A DNA stretch of 64,000 nt from Oscillospiraceae bacterium (GCA_024695445.1 JAILIG010000133.1:31718-95717); one strand, 5' to 3'. Positions 7,251 to 16,846 are shown, numbered from the stretch's first letter. Numbers and translations are program-made. The notes: generated by a model from the letters alone, not told the origin.

Positions 7251-8189
7251 ATGGGTTTTTCGGTCAGAGAGCTGTATAAGAAATACGGCGAAAAAGTCGT
7301 TGTCGATCATCTGAGCTTTCAGATGGACGGCCCCGGCGTATATGCGCTGCTCGGCACGAACGGTGCGGGCAAAACCACCTCGATCCGCATGATTCTGAAT
7401 ATGCTCGTCAAGGACGGCGGCACGGTCGAATGGAACGGCGGTCCCCTGACGCTGCAAACCTGCAATGTCGGCTATCTGCCGGAGGAGCGCGGCCTGTATC
7501 CGAAGAATACGCTGATGGATCAGCTGCTGTACTTCGCATCGCTGCGCGGCGTACCGCGTGCGGAGGCGAAAAAGCGCATCGCCTACTGGGGCGAGCGGCT
7601 GGAGGCGACGGAGTATCTCTTCCCGCCGGCAGAGCGCGGCAGAGCCGCAAAGCCGAAGAAGGCCGACCAGCTCTCCAAGGGCAATCAGCAGAAGATTCAG
7701 CTGCTGCTCTCTCTGATTTCCGATCCGGAGCTGCTGATTCTCGATGAGCCGCTCTCCGGCCTCGATCCGGTCAACAGCGATATTTTCAAGAGCGTCATTC
7801 ACGAGGAGATCAGCAAGGGCAAATACCTCATCATGTCGAGCCACCAGATGGCGACGATCGAGGAATTCTGCACCGACCTGACCATCATGAACCGCAGCAA
7901 GACTGTTTTGCAGGGCAATCTGGCCGAGATCAAGAAGAGCTACGGCCGGATCAACCTGTTTGTCAAGGCGGAGCAGGACATCCGTGCGGAGATCGAGGCG
8001 GCAGGCGTCACGATCCTCTCGGATGTGGGCTTCTCGTATCAGTGCCGCGTCACCGGCGAGGCGCAGGCGAACGGCCTGCTGAAAACGCTGGTCGAAAAGG
8101 GCGTGACGCTGATTGCCTTTGAGCTGCGCGAGCCGAGTCTGCATGAAATTTTCGTGGAAAAGGTGGGCGATGCACATGAAGAACAGTAA
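7251..8189 (+). CDS. ABC transporter ATP-binding protein (NatA type)
   Basis: A 312-residue ATPase, the cytoplasmic motor of the transporter completed by the next two genes. Visible are Walker A GTNGAGKTTS (about 35-44), the signature QLSKGNQQK, Walker B LLILDEPLSGLDP and the switch His in MSSHQ. The C-terminal ~90 residues are the usual DrrA/NatA extension (LHEIFVEKVG). The protein runs into the next gene with a 20-base overlap, so the products are probably translationally coupled. NatA/YhaQ-type systems export sodium or small toxic molecules; the substrate cannot be read from sequence. Confidence 0.9.
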   Translation: MGFSVRELYKKYGEKVVVDHLSFQMDGPGVYALLGTNGAGKTTSIRMILNMLVKDGGTVEWNGGPLTLQTCNVGYLPEERGLYPKNTLMDQLLYFASLRGVPRAEAKKRIAYWGERLEATEYLFPPAERGRAAKPKKADQLSKGNQQKIQLLLSLISDPELLILDEPLSGLDPVNSDIFKSVIHEEISKGKYLIMSSHQMATIEEFCTDLTIMNRSKTVLQGNLAEIKKSYGRINLFVKAEQDIRAEIEAAGVTILSDVGFSYQCRVTGEAQANGLLKTLVEKGVTLIAFELREPSLHEIFVEKVGDAHEEQ

Positions 8190-9546
8190 GCTGCACGGCG
8201 CCGGAGCAGTGTTCCGCTACTCCATGCAGCAGCATTACAAGACGACCTCCATCCGCATTTTCCTGCTGGTGCTGTTCGTGCTTGCCGTTGCATCGTTCCC
8301 GCTGCTCAGCCTGACACGCGGCGGCGAGCGCGAGGTGGAGACCACTGCGATCACCAAAATTTATATCCGGGATGAGCTGGGTGCATTTCCGCTGGAGGAC
8401 GCGGACATCCACGCGGATGCCCGGTTTGCGAATGCGGTCATCGTCCGGACCGGCATGGATGACAAGACCCTCGCCGAGACGCTCTCCAAGGAGCCGACCT
8501 CTGCGGCGGCGGTCATCGGCGTCGATCAGAAGCTGACGGGCAGCTTCATCATCCGCGGGCTCTACGGCGAAAAGGGCTCCGTCGGTTCCGCCGACCTGCA
8601 CACGCTGAACAATGTGCTCGAGGAGGCGCTGAACAAGGCCCGGATGCGCACGCTGAATGTGGATCCCGCGAGCGCCGAGATGCTCGGAAAGCGGGCGGTC
8701 ACCCGCGTCCAGACGGTGAAGGACTACACCGAGGGCAGCGGACAGTTTGACACCGGCGCCCACATGATCGTCAACCTGTTCTATTCGTATTTTGTCCTGA
8801 TTCTCGCCATGCTGTCGATGAGCTACATCTTCCAGCTCTGCATGGAGGAGAAGGTTTCCAAGCTCGTCGAGTCGCTGATGGTCAGCGTGTCCCCGACGGC
8901 GCTGCTGGTCGGCAAGGTGCTGGCCGTGACCTGCTTCATCTTCATCGGCCTCGGCATTGTGGCGGGCGGTCTGGTGATTTCGTATTTCATTGCGCGGCAG
9001 ATGGGCGATGTGAGCTTCATCCGCGAGGGCTTTATAAAGACATTTGAATTTGATCCGACCGCACTGCATCTGCACCTGGGCTCGGTGCTGCTGATCGTCG
9101 TCTGCGTGCTGACGGCCTATCTGATCTGTGCCGCATACAGCGCGATCGTCGGCTCCTGCTGCTCGAAGTCCGAGGACACGCAGCACGCAAGCCTTGCCGT
9201 GGTGCTGCTCGTGCTGACCGGCTACATGGTCACGACCTTCGTCCCGCTCATGGAGAGCGATGCGGCAACGGTCTTTATCTCGCTGTTCCCGTTCACAGGT
9301 CTGTTTGCGGCGCTGCCGAACTATATCAGCGGTGCGATTACGCTGCCGGTTCTGATCGCCTCGCTGGTGATCCAGCTGATTACGGCCTATCTGCTGGCGC
9401 GGCTGGCGGGTACTGTTTACCGCATGATGCTGCTGTACCGCGGCGGCGTGCCGAAGCCGAAGCAGCTCGTGAAGATGCTGCGGGAGCACCGTGCTGCCGA
9501 GAAGGCGGCTGCCGGAAAGGAGGCCAATCATGGAAATGAAGCGTAA
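8170..9546 (+). CDS. ABC-2 type permease (NatB/YhaP-like)
   Basis: About 458 residues, with the layout of NatB-type permeases: one N-terminal membrane helix (about 25-45), a large extracytoplasmic loop (about 50-195), then a block of five to six helices in the C-terminal half containing MEEKVSKLVESLMVSVSP, the coupling region of this family. The ATG at 8170 follows AAAGGTGG. Upstream starts would overlap the ATPase much further. The next gene is a paralogue, so the working transporter is probably a heterodimeric membrane part plus an ATPase pair. Confidence 0.88.
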   Translation: MHMKNSKLHGAGAVFRYSMQQHYKTTSIRIFLLVLFVLAVASFPLLSLTRGGEREVETTAITKIYIRDELGAFPLEDADIHADARFANAVIVRTGMDDKTLAETLSKEPTSAAAVIGVDQKLTGSFIIRGLYGEKGSVGSADLHTLNNVLEEALNKARMRTLNVDPASAEMLGKRAVTRVQTVKDYTEGSGQFDTGAHMIVNLFYSYFVLILAMLSMSYIFQLCMEEKVSKLVESLMVSVSPTALLVGKVLAVTCFIFIGLGIVAGGLVISYFIARQMGDVSFIREGFIKTFEFDPTALHLHLGSVLLIVVCVLTAYLICAAYSAIVGSCCSKSEDTQHASLAVVLLVLTGYMVTTFVPLMESDAATVFISLFPFTGLFAALPNYISGAITLPVLIASLVIQLITAYLLARLAGTVYRMMLLYRGGVPKPKQLVKMLREHRAAEKAAAGKEANHGNEA

Positions 9547-10912
9547 TCCGCTTTCCGGTACCGGAAAGGTCTTTGCCTTTACGCTGAAGCAGATGTGCGC
9601 GGCAAAGAGCTGGATCATTACGACGGTTATTCTGGCGCTGCTGCTGCTCTGCGGCATTCCGCTGCTGCTCTGGGCGACGACATCCTCCGCCGACAAGAAG
9701 CCGGAGGAGAAGGACGGCAAGGCGCAGATCAAGACGGTTCTGGTCTGTGACGAGACCGAGGGCACCGCAGATTACAGTCTGCTGAAGGACCTCGGCTACG
9801 AGAAGCTCGACTATCAGACGGCTGACACGATGGACGCGGCAGTCAGTGGCATCAAGGATGCGGACAGCACGGTCATCCTGCGCGTGACCAAGCCCGACGA
9901 CAGCTTCCTGCTGACGGTATACCTGCCGGACAAAACGGAGCTTTCGCGCAGCACGGCGCGCAGCTTTGTCTCCTTTGTCGAGAGCAATTTCAAGTCCCTG
10001 CTGATGCAGAAGGCGAACCTTGAGGAGACGCAGATCGCGGCGCTTTCCGTTCCGGTTTCCACCGAGACCGAGGCACTCTCCGGGGAGAATGACGCGGACG
10101 ACGGCGGCAAGGACGACAGCGGCATCCTGGAGATGCTGGTCGATTTCGCCGTGCCGTTCATGACGCTGATGCTGCTGTATATGATGGTCATGCTCTACGG
10201 ACAGGCGATGTCCAATACCGTCATGGCCGAGAAGAACTCCAAGCTGATCGAGACGATCCTGACAGCCGTGCATCCGTTTGCACTGATGTTCGGCAAGCTG
10301 CTCGCAACGGCGACGGCGGCGGTCATCCAGCTGCTGATCTGGCTCGGCTGCCTGCTGGGCGGCGCCTTCGGCGGCGCGTTCCTCGTCAAGCAGTCGGTTT
10401 CCAATCCGGACAGCCAGACCGTGCAGATGCTGGATGCGGTCATGGAGAACAGATCGCTGTTCTCGGTTTCCGGCATTATCCTAGCCGTCCTGCTGATCGC
10501 ACTGGGCTTTTTGCTGTATCTCTCGCTCGGCGCGATTTCCGGCGCACTGGCCTCCAAGACCGAGGATCTCAGCAAGACGCAGATCGTCTTTGCGCTGGTG
10601 CTGGTCGTCAGCTTCTTCCTCTGCCTCGGGAACACATCGGATGCCGCGTCCGAGACGCAGGGAATGTTCTCGCAGGCGGCGTGGCTCCGGTACTGCCCGT
10701 TTACGGCGGTGCTGATCGTGCCGAGCAAGCTGCTTGTCGGCAAGCTGGGCGCGGCGGAGATCGCCGGTTCGTTCTTCTGCATGATCGCGGGTGTCGTGAT
10801 CCTGATTGCGGTGGCAGCGGCAATCTACAAGCTGCTCGTGCTCTACCGCGGTACGCCCCCGACGCCGAAGAAGCTGCTCGAAATGGCAAAGCAGAACCGT
10901 CCTGCAAAATAA
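9530..10912 (+). CDS. ABC-2 type permease, second subunit
   Basis: About 460 residues, with the same architecture as the preceding permease: N-terminal helix, large external loop, then five to six helices, with the related motif NTVMAEKNSKLIETIL. It starts at ATG 9530, six bases after AAAGGAGG and inside the end of the previous gene (17-base overlap). The family ending LYRGTPPTPKKLLEM is nearly the same in both permeases (LYRGGVPKPKQLVKM), which indicates an old duplication. Confidence 0.88.
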   Translation: MEMKRNPLSGTGKVFAFTLKQMCAAKSWIITTVILALLLLCGIPLLLWATTSSADKKPEEKDGKAQIKTVLVCDETEGTADYSLLKDLGYEKLDYQTADTMDAAVSGIKDADSTVILRVTKPDDSFLLTVYLPDKTELSRSTARSFVSFVESNFKSLLMQKANLEETQIAALSVPVSTETEALSGENDADDGGKDDSGILEMLVDFAVPFMTLMLLYMMVMLYGQAMSNTVMAEKNSKLIETILTAVHPFALMFGKLLATATAAVIQLLIWLGCLLGGAFGGAFLVKQSVSNPDSQTVQMLDAVMENRSLFSVSGIILAVLLIALGFLLYLSLGAISGALASKTEDLSKTQIVFALVLVVSFFLCLGNTSDAASETQGMFSQAAWLRYCPFTAVLIVPSKLLVGKLGAAEIAGSFFCMIAGVVILIAVAAAIYKLLVLYRGTPPTPKKLLEMAKQNRPAK

Positions 10913-10922
10913 CAGACGGGAA

Positions 10923-10954
10923 GGGCGCTGCCGCGGAAACCTGCGGCGGCGTCC
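10923..10954 (+). terminator. Hairpin ending the ABC operon
   Basis: A 12-bp GC-rich stem with an 8-base loop, ten bases after the last stop. No T-run follows, so termination may be incomplete. Confidence 0.5.
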
Positions 10955-10995
10955 GCTGTCATGATTCTGCAATCAGACTGTCACAAACATTTCAC

Positions 10996-11024
10996 TTGAC
11001 ATTTTCCGCGTGAGTGTGTATAAT
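10996..11024 (+). promoter_or_regulatory. Perfect-consensus promoter of the cohesin-like lipoprotein
   Basis: TTGACA, 17-base spacer, TATAAT. Confidence 0.9.
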
Positions 11025-11105
11025 GAGGGCAGGGTATACGAGAGTGTCCGGCTCTGAACCGGACGGATATGCGCGGAAGATACGACCTGAAAGGAGCCTA
11101 TGGCG

Positions 11106-11927
11106 ATGAAACATGAAAAGAAAATCCTTGCGCTGCTGCTGGCGGCGGTACTGACGGTGCCGGCCTTCTCCTGCAGCAAGAACGGAAGCTCCCAGACCGC
11201 GGAGCCGAAGAATAGCGAGACCATCCCGCTCAACACCGATAACGACAAGAACATCAAGATGGACTTTGTCTTTAAAGAGGTGGAGGCGCAGGCCGCCAAT
11301 GACGAGACCGAGCCGGTGCAGTCGATCGTGACCGGCGAGAACGGCTCGCTCTATGTGCAGAAGACGGACATCAACCACAAGCCCGTCACGCAGGAAAACG
11401 GCGATCCCGCAACCGAGATCTACACCGGCACGACGCTGGCGACCAAGGTGCCGGGCCCGGAGTATACGCCGAGCTACAAGACCTATTTCTCCATGTGGAT
11501 CGACATGACGCAGAAGGCGGACTTCATCTTTGACGGCGAGTTCCTGACCTTCGATGTGAAGATCAGCGAGGACGCAAAGGACGGCGTGTATCCGATCCAG
11601 ATTTACAGAGACGACATCTCGAACTACGAAGGCGAGACGCTGAAGGTCACGAAGAATCCGGGCTATATCTGCGTCAACACCGAGGCACCGAACCCGGAGA
11701 ACCAGGTCGGCGCCGGACTGACTCTGAACGGCGATGTGGTCAGCGGAAAGCCGGGCGAGACGGTCAAATTCACGATCAAGGCGCAGAACAATCCGGGCTT
11801 TGTCGGATTCCGCCTGTGGATGAGCTATGACGCGAACATCTTTAAGATCACGCGTGCAAACGCCGGCAAGGACTTCCCGACCACGGCAAGCCTCGACGGC
11901 AGAACGGTTTCCGGCACGAACAGCTGA
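11106..11927 (+). CDS. Lipoprotein with cohesin-like regions
   Basis: A secreted protein of about 273 residues, with a lipoprotein signal peptide (lipobox AFSC, Cys near residue 23) followed by a Ser/Asn-rich linker. Residues ~60-200 contain FLTFDVKISEDAKDGVYPI, typical of the C-terminal half of cohesin-type domains. Residues ~205-273 begin a second unit with GKPGETVKFTIKAQN and the YD motif of a type I cohesin, but the protein stops after about 65 residues, about half a domain. No dockerin is present. I infer a membrane-anchored surface protein, perhaps a docking point for dockerin proteins. The start at 11106 fits AAAGGAG; ATG 11100 is the alternative. Confidence 0.7.
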   Translation: MKHEKKILALLLAAVLTVPAFSCSKNGSSQTAEPKNSETIPLNTDNDKNIKMDFVFKEVEAQAANDETEPVQSIVTGENGSLYVQKTDINHKPVTQENGDPATEIYTGTTLATKVPGPEYTPSYKTYFSMWIDMTQKADFIFDGEFLTFDVKISEDAKDGVYPIQIYRDDISNYEGETLKVTKNPGYICVNTEAPNPENQVGAGLTLNGDVVSGKPGETVKFTIKAQNNPGFVGFRLWMSYDANIFKITRANAGKDFPTTASLDGRTVSGTNS

Positions 11928-11948
11928 GAGCCGCATCATAAGACTGAG

Positions 11949-11991
11949 ACAGAACCGGTGCTGCATTTTTTGCGGCGCCGGCTCTGTTTTT
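11949..11991 (+). terminator. Intrinsic terminator of the lipoprotein gene
   Basis: A 13-position stem with one mismatch, ACAGA.../...TCTGT, followed by five T. Confidence 0.8.
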
Positions 11992-12022
11992 ATTGCAGAC
12001 TGCGCCCGGCAGAGCCGGGTTC

Positions 12023-12042
12023 CATTGATCTAAAGCGCTCCG
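12023..12042 (+). repeat. Fragment of the dispersed repeat
   Basis: Matches 6209-6228 at 19 of 20 positions in the same orientation. The rest of the gap 11992-12364 holds small palindromes (GGGGCTT-GGGGCG-AAGCCCC near 12119-12138) and GCATTCCG/GAATTTCGC tracts related to 6157-6185, but no gene that I can support. Confidence 0.6.
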
Positions 12043-12364
12043 GCAGCGAAGCGGGAAACTGTATGTCTGCTTCTCTGCGGCAGAACCTTGCAGAAAGCGA
12101 AATCAAAAGCGAATGCGCGGGGCTTGGGGCGAAGCCCCATTCAGAATCATCCGCGCAGCGGATACCACAATTCCGCATTCCGAATTTCGCATTCAAAAAA
12201 CTACTCACTCCTAACTGCTCGCTCCTCACTTTCCAGCCACACCGCCACTTCGCCACTGTATAATAAGCGGCGGCCTGACAGGATACGGGGATTTGGAATG
12301 GCGTTCTGCACAGTTTCTGATGAAAAAACGGGCGGAATTTCTGCACCGGCTCTGCGCGGCGGAC

Positions 12365-12393
12365 TTGAAAAATCGGCGAAAATGTGATATAAT
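12365..12393 (+). promoter_or_regulatory. Promoter of rpsB-tsf
   Basis: TTGAAA, 17-base spacer, TATAAT. The leader to the rpsB start is about 125 bases. An S2 feedback site could lie there, but I recognise no defined motif. Confidence 0.8.
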
Positions 12394-12522
12394 AGATAGG
12401 CACTTCGCACGGAACGGCATCGCCGCCCGGCTCTGTACGCGGAAAACGCGGCAGTTGCGGCTGATCCTGATGCCCTCCGGAGGTCAAAACCAAATTTATT
12501 TTTTTCAAGGAGGATCTACCCC

Positions 12523-13272
12523 ATGAGCGTTGTATCCATGAAACAGCTTCTCGAAGCGGGCGTCCACTTCGGTCATCAGACCCGTCGCTGGAACCCCAAA
12601 ATGGCTCCGTATATCTTTACGGAGCGCAACGGCATCTACATTATCGACCTGCAGAAGACGGTCCGCAAGCTGGAGGAGGCCTATGCCTTCATCCGTGAGC
12701 TGTCCGCTTCCGGCAAGTCCGTTCTCTTCGTCGGTACGAAGAAGCAGGCTGCGGATTCCATCCGCGAGGAGGCACTCCGCTCCGGCTCTTACTTCGTCAA
12801 TGCCCGCTGGCTCGGCGGTATGATGACGAACTACAAGACCATCCAGCAGCGCATCAAGCGTCTGGAGCAGCTCCACGCGATGGAAGCGGACGGCACCTTC
12901 AATCTGCTCCCGAAGAAGGAAGTCGCAAAGCTGTCCCTCGAAATCGAAAAGCTCGAAAAGTTCCTCGGCGGCATCAAGGGTATGAAGAGCCTGCCGGGCG
13001 CACTCTTCATCGTCGATCCGCGCAAGGAGAAGATCGCAGTCGCAGAGGCAAAGCGTCTTTGCATCCCGATCGTCGCAATCGTGGACACCAACTGCGATCC
13101 GGATGATGTGGACTATGTCATCCCCGGCAACGACGACGCAATCCGTGCGGTCAAGCTGATTGCCGGCACAATCGCAAATGCCGTCATCGAAGGCAGACAG
13201 GGCGCAGACGCACAGGCTCAGGAGGAGACCGCTGCTGCTGAGGAAGCCGCTGCCGAGACTGCCGCTGAATAA
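12523..13272 (+). CDS. rpsB: 30S ribosomal protein S2
   Basis: A 249-residue small-subunit protein that binds near the 16S rRNA head-body junction. Family motifs are [19 protein letters not shown] at the N-terminus and [13 protein letters not shown] in the middle. The last ~25 residues are an Ala/Glu-rich tail, common in Clostridia. The start is fixed by AAGGAGG seven bases upstream. It is followed 18 bases later by tsf, the universally conserved pair. Confidence 0.97.
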   Translation: MSVVSMKQLLEAGVHFGHQTRRWNPKMAPYIFTERNGIYIIDLQKTVRKLEEAYAFIRELSASGKSVLFVGTKKQAADSIREEALRSGSYFVNARWLGGMMTNYKTIQQRIKRLEQLHAMEADGTFNLLPKKEVAKLSLEIEKLEKFLGGIKGMKSLPGALFIVDPRKEKIAVAEAKRLCIPIVAIVDTNCDPDDVDYVIPGNDDAIRAVKLIAGTIANAVIEGRQGADAQAQEETAAAEEAAAETAAE

Positions 13273-13290
13273 GAAAGAGAGGAACGGAAT

Positions 13291-14214
13291 ATGGCAAACT
13301 TTACTGCAAAAGATGTCAATGATCTGCGCAAGTCCACCGGCGTCGGCCTGATGGACTGCAAGAAGGCGCTGACCGAGGCGGACGGCGATGTCGAGAAGGC
13401 AATCGTCATCCTGCGTGAAAAGGGCCTTGCCAACCAGGCAAAGAAGGCAGACCGCATCGCGGCCGAGGGCGCTGTCATCGCCGTGACCAACGCGGACCAC
13501 ACCGCCGGCGCAATCGTCGAGGTCAACTCCGAGACCGACTTCGTCGCACAGAACGAGGAGTTCGTCGGCTTCTGCGAAGGCCTCGCACAGACCGTTCTGA
13601 CCGAGAACCCCGCCGATCTCGATGCGCTGAAGGCTGCCAAGTTCAACGGCACCGCAGCAACCGTCGAGGAGGCACTGCAGGAGATCTTCCTGAAGTTCCG
13701 CGAGAACCTCCAGATCCGCCGCTTTGCCCGCGTCGAGGGCATCGTCAAGGAGTATGTCCACTTCAATAAGAAGGAAGGCGTGCTCGTCGCCGCTGCCTGC
13801 GAGGCAGGCGCAACCGACGCCGTTCTGGAGTGCCTGAACGATGTCGCGCTGCAGGCGGACGCCATGAAGGCCACCTACCTGACAAAGGACGAGGTTCCGG
13901 CCGCAACGATCGAGCAGGAGAAGCAGATCGTCATGGCACAGATGGCAGACGACCCGAAGATGGCTTCCAAGCCTGAGCAGGTTCGCGCCAAGATCGCAGA
14001 GGGCAAGCTCGGCGTGTACTACAAGGACAACTGCCTGCTCTGCCAGGAGTTCGTCAGAGGCGAGGGCGAGTCGGTTGAGCAGTATGTCAACGCCTGTGCC
14101 AAGAAGGTCGGCAGCCCGATCACGGTCAAGAGCTTCGTCCGCTTCATCTGCGGCGAGGGCATCGAGAAGCGTGTGGACGATTTCGCAGGTGAAATCGCAA
14201 GTATGCTGAAATAA
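13291..14214 (+). CDS. tsf: Elongation factor Ts
   Basis: A 307-residue nucleotide exchange factor that reloads EF-Tu with GTP. The N-terminal UBA-like module has VNDLRKSTGVGLMDCKKAL, and the core has the TDFVA motif in VNSETDFVAQN. Length is standard for the long bacterial form with the coiled-coil insert. It is co-transcribed with rpsB. Confidence 0.97.
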   Translation: MANFTAKDVNDLRKSTGVGLMDCKKALTEADGDVEKAIVILREKGLANQAKKADRIAAEGAVIAVTNADHTAGAIVEVNSETDFVAQNEEFVGFCEGLAQTVLTENPADLDALKAAKFNGTAATVEEALQEIFLKFRENLQIRRFARVEGIVKEYVHFNKKEGVLVAAACEAGATDAVLECLNDVALQADAMKATYLTKDEVPAATIEQEKQIVMAQMADDPKMASKPEQVRAKIAEGKLGVYYKDNCLLCQEFVRGEGESVEQYVNACAKKVGSPITVKSFVRFICGEGIEKRVDDFAGEIASMLK

Positions 14215-14223
14215 GGTATCATC

Positions 14224-14255
14224 TCACCTGTCGCGGGGCTTCCTGCGGCAGGTGA
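14224..14255 (+). terminator. Hairpin after tsf
   Basis: Stem TCACCTG/CAGGTGA plus CGC/GCG inside, followed by a weak T-rich stretch. The rest of the gap to 14563 is A+T-rich; a TTGCTT/TAAGAT pair (about 14410-14437) is a weak candidate promoter for the next gene, and I see no gene in it. Confidence 0.55.
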
Positions 14256-14563
14256 ACTTGTATCAATCTTTTCTTCTGTGCCGGCGGATTTTCGGGTAAA
14301 CCGTCTCACATTTGGTTTTATATTGCCTACTTTTTGCAAGATAATCCAAAACTGTCGGATTGTCAGTTGGAAAATGCGCGATTGGTCATAAAGATGATAC
14401 AAAAAGTCATTGCTTTTTCTGCTCAATTCAGTTAAGATATAAGTGGCATAATGTGATGATGAAGGGTGAAGGGGACATTCTGCATCACAGACGCGGAGCT
14501 TCGGAGTTTCGGTTCCGGAATCCGCAATGCACACCAAAACAAGATTTTTGGAGGAGTATGAAC

Positions 14564-15379
14564 ATGAAAAAATCAAAACTGATTTCCGGCATCATGGCTC
14601 TGACCATGGCGGTTTCCGGCATGAGCTTCAGTGCCAGCGCAGCCGATGTTGGAGTCAAGGTTGGCTCCGCAACGAAGGATCCGGGCGAGACCTTCCGCAT
14701 TGATGTTGATCTGTCCGGTGTGCCGTCCAGCGGCCTGAATGCGGTTGACTTCGCAATCAGCTACGATTCTTCGCTCATCGACATCACCGATGTCAGCGCA
14801 GGCAGCATTATCGGCACCAGCGCTGCTTCGGCAGAGGGCTCTGACCTCGGCAAGACCGTGTTCAACTGGAACAAGGTGAACGGCCAGGTCGTCATTGTCT
14901 ACGCAACGGGCGCAGACACCTCGAGCTGGATCAAGTCCAGCGGCACTTTTGCGACGATCAGCGGCACGGTTGCTTCCACCGCTGCGAAGGGTTCCGTTGC
15001 GGACCTGAAGGTCGTTGCTGTCAAGCGCCCGGACTATCCGGACGGCGCAGACAACACCTCGATTATTTTCTCTGCTGCGGCAGATTCCGTCACCGATTAC
15101 ACGGCTGCACCGACCAACGGCGCAATTCAGATCGGCGAGGAGGAGACTGATCCGCCCGCAAAGAAGATGATCGGCGATGTGGACTGCAGCGGCGATGTCA
15201 AGATCGCTGACGCGGTTCTGCTGGCCCGTTATGTTGCTGAAGACAATGTCAATGTCACGGCACAGGGCAAGATCAACGCTGACTGCTTCGATGCAGGCGA
15301 CGGCAAGCTGACCTCTGACGATATCGCATCCCTGCTGAAGTATCTGGCAGGTGCAGTCAGAGAACTTCCGGAGACCTGA
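14564..15379 (+). CDS. Cohesin-dockerin adaptor protein (ScaC-like)
   Basis: A secreted protein of 271 residues. A signal peptide (about 1-27, ending SASAAD) is followed by one type I cohesin (about 28-190; GETFRIDVDLSGV, FAISYDSSLIDI) and a C-terminal type I dockerin (about 202-268) with two calcium-loop repeats, GDVDCSGDVKIADAVLLARY and NADCFDAGDGKLTSDDIASL. One cohesin plus one dockerin is the layout of the ruminococcal ScaC adaptor, which plugs into a scaffold and offers a new cohesin specificity. The start at 14564 lies seven bases after GGAGGAG; ATG 14558 would leave no spacing. The main scaffold is not in the window. Confidence 0.88.
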   Translation: MKKSKLISGIMALTMAVSGMSFSASAADVGVKVGSATKDPGETFRIDVDLSGVPSSGLNAVDFAISYDSSLIDITDVSAGSIIGTSAASAEGSDLGKTVFNWNKVNGQVVIVYATGADTSSWIKSSGTFATISGTVASTAAKGSVADLKVVAVKRPDYPDGADNTSIIFSAAADSVTDYTAAPTNGAIQIGEEETDPPAKKMIGDVDCSGDVKIADAVLLARYVAEDNVNVTAQGKINADCFDAGDGKLTSDDIASLLKYLAGAVRELPET

Positions 15380-15403
15380 TTTCCGAACTCCATAGTATGA
15401 CGC

Positions 15404-15433
15404 AGAGGGCGTGTCCGTTTGGATGCGCCCTCT
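15404..15433 (+). terminator. First hairpin after the adaptor gene
   Basis: A 13-bp stem with a 4-base loop and no T-run, directly followed by a second terminator. Confidence 0.6.
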
Positions 15434-15441
15434 CTCTGCTT

Positions 15442-15471
15442 GGCGGGCAGTGCCCGCTGCCCGCCTTTTTT
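15442..15471 (+). terminator. Intrinsic terminator of the adaptor gene
   Basis: A perfect 9-bp GC stem, 6-base loop and six T. Confidence 0.92.
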
Positions 15472-15483
15472 CAAAAAAAGGGC

Positions 15484-15512
15484 TTGCATCCTGGCACGAT
15501 ATATGGTATAAT
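15484..15512 (+). promoter_or_regulatory. Promoter of glyA
   Basis: TTGCAT, 17-base spacer, TATAAT with an extended TGG. Confidence 0.8.
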
Positions 15513-15568
15513 ATAATGTAAGCGCCCAACAGAGACTTGTGGGCAGAATACCGAAAGGATGAAGAAAA

Positions 15569-16822
15569 ATGTTTAGTGATTTGATGGACACCATTGGGTT
15601 TGTCTCACAGTATGATGCTGAAGTCGCTGCGGCAATGCAGTCTGAGCTGGCGCGTCAGAGACGGAATCTGGAGCTGATTGCAAGCGAAAATATCGTTTCG
15701 CCGGCTGTCATGGCCGCTATGGGCTCCGTGCTGACCAATAAGTATGCTGAGGGTTACAGCGGCAAGCGTTACTACGGCGGCTGTGAATGCGTCGATATCG
15801 TCGAGGACATCGCAGTGGAGCGCGCAAAGCAGCTCTTCGGCGCAAAGTTTGCCAATGTGCAGGCGCACTCCGGTTCGCAGGCAAATACTGCTGTGTATTT
15901 TGCGCTGCTCCAGCCGGGCGACACCGTGCTCGGCATGAGCCTGGCACACGGCGGCCACCTGACGCATGGTTCTCCCGTCAACCTCTCCGGCAAATATTTC
16001 AACTTCATCTCCTACGGTCTGGGCGATGATGAATATATCGACTACGACAAGGTTGAGGCGCTCGCAAAGGAGCATCAGCCGAAGCTGATCGTGGCCGGCG
16101 CTTCCGCGTATCCGAGAGCCATCGACTTCACCCGCCTCGCGGAAATCGCACATTCCGTCGGCGCAATGCTCATGGTCGATATGGCACATATTGCCGGTCT
16201 GGTTGCAGCCGGTCTGCACCAGTCTCCGGTCGGCGTGGCCGATGTCGTCACCACCACCACCCACAAGACGCTCCGCGGTCCGCGCGGCGGCCTGATTCTC
16301 ACGAATGACGAGGAAATTGCCAAGAAGATCAACAAGGCGATCTTCCCCGGCATCCAGGGCGGCCCGCTGATGCATGTCATCGCGGCAAAGGCTGTCTGCT
16401 TCGGCGAGGCATTGAAGCCGGAGTTCAAGGCATATCAGAAACAGGTCACGGACAATGCACAGGCGCTCGCAAAGGGCCTGCTCAGCAGAGGCTTCGACCT
16501 CGTTTCCGGCGGCACGGACAATCACCTGATGCTCGTCGATCTCCGCCCGGTTCACATCACCGGCAAGGAGCTGGAGCACAGACTCGATGAGGTCTATATC
16601 ACGGTCAACAAGAACGCAATCCCGAACGATCCGGAGAAGCCGTCCGTTACGAGCGGCATCCGCGTCGGTACGCCGGCCGTCACGAGCCGCGGTCTGGTCA
16701 CCGAGGATATGGAGAAAATTGCGGAGTTTATGTTCCTCGCTGCAACGCAGTTCGAGACCAAGGCGGACGAGATCCGCGAGGGCGTCAACGCACTGTGCGC
16801 GAAGTACCCGCTTTACGAGTGA
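15569..16822 (+). CDS. glyA: Serine hydroxymethyltransferase
   Basis: A 417-residue PLP enzyme that interconverts serine and glycine and charges tetrahydrofolate with a one-carbon unit. Motifs are [27 protein letters not shown] and the Schiff-base lysine in [14 protein letters not shown]. Full length for the bacterial enzyme. It has its own promoter and is followed by a terminator, so it is monocistronic. Its glycine and one-carbon output feeds purine synthesis, for which purF lies further along. Confidence 0.97.
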   Translation: MFSDLMDTIGFVSQYDAEVAAAMQSELARQRRNLELIASENIVSPAVMAAMGSVLTNKYAEGYSGKRYYGGCECVDIVEDIAVERAKQLFGAKFANVQAHSGSQANTAVYFALLQPGDTVLGMSLAHGGHLTHGSPVNLSGKYFNFISYGLGDDEYIDYDKVEALAKEHQPKLIVAGASAYPRAIDFTRLAEIAHSVGAMLMVDMAHIAGLVAAGLHQSPVGVADVVTTTTHKTLRGPRGGLILTNDEEIAKKINKAIFPGIQGGPLMHVIAAKAVCFGEALKPEFKAYQKQVTDNAQALAKGLLSRGFDLVSGGTDNHLMLVDLRPVHITGKELEHRLDEVYITVNKNAIPNDPEKPSVTSGIRVGTPAVTSRGLVTEDMEKIAEFMFLAATQFETKADEIREGVNALCAKYPLYE

Positions 16823-16846
16823 TTGATTGTAGGATAATAATGCCGA

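Noticed and set aside
8050..9765. Long minus-strand open frame (571 codons) opposite the ABC permeases
   Set aside because: Its translation is rich in His, Gln and Arg with no domain sense, has no ribosome site, and mirrors codon bias of the real plus-strand genes.
15513..15568. Glycine or other riboswitch before glyA
   Set aside because: The leader is only about 50 bases and shows no conserved riboswitch core.
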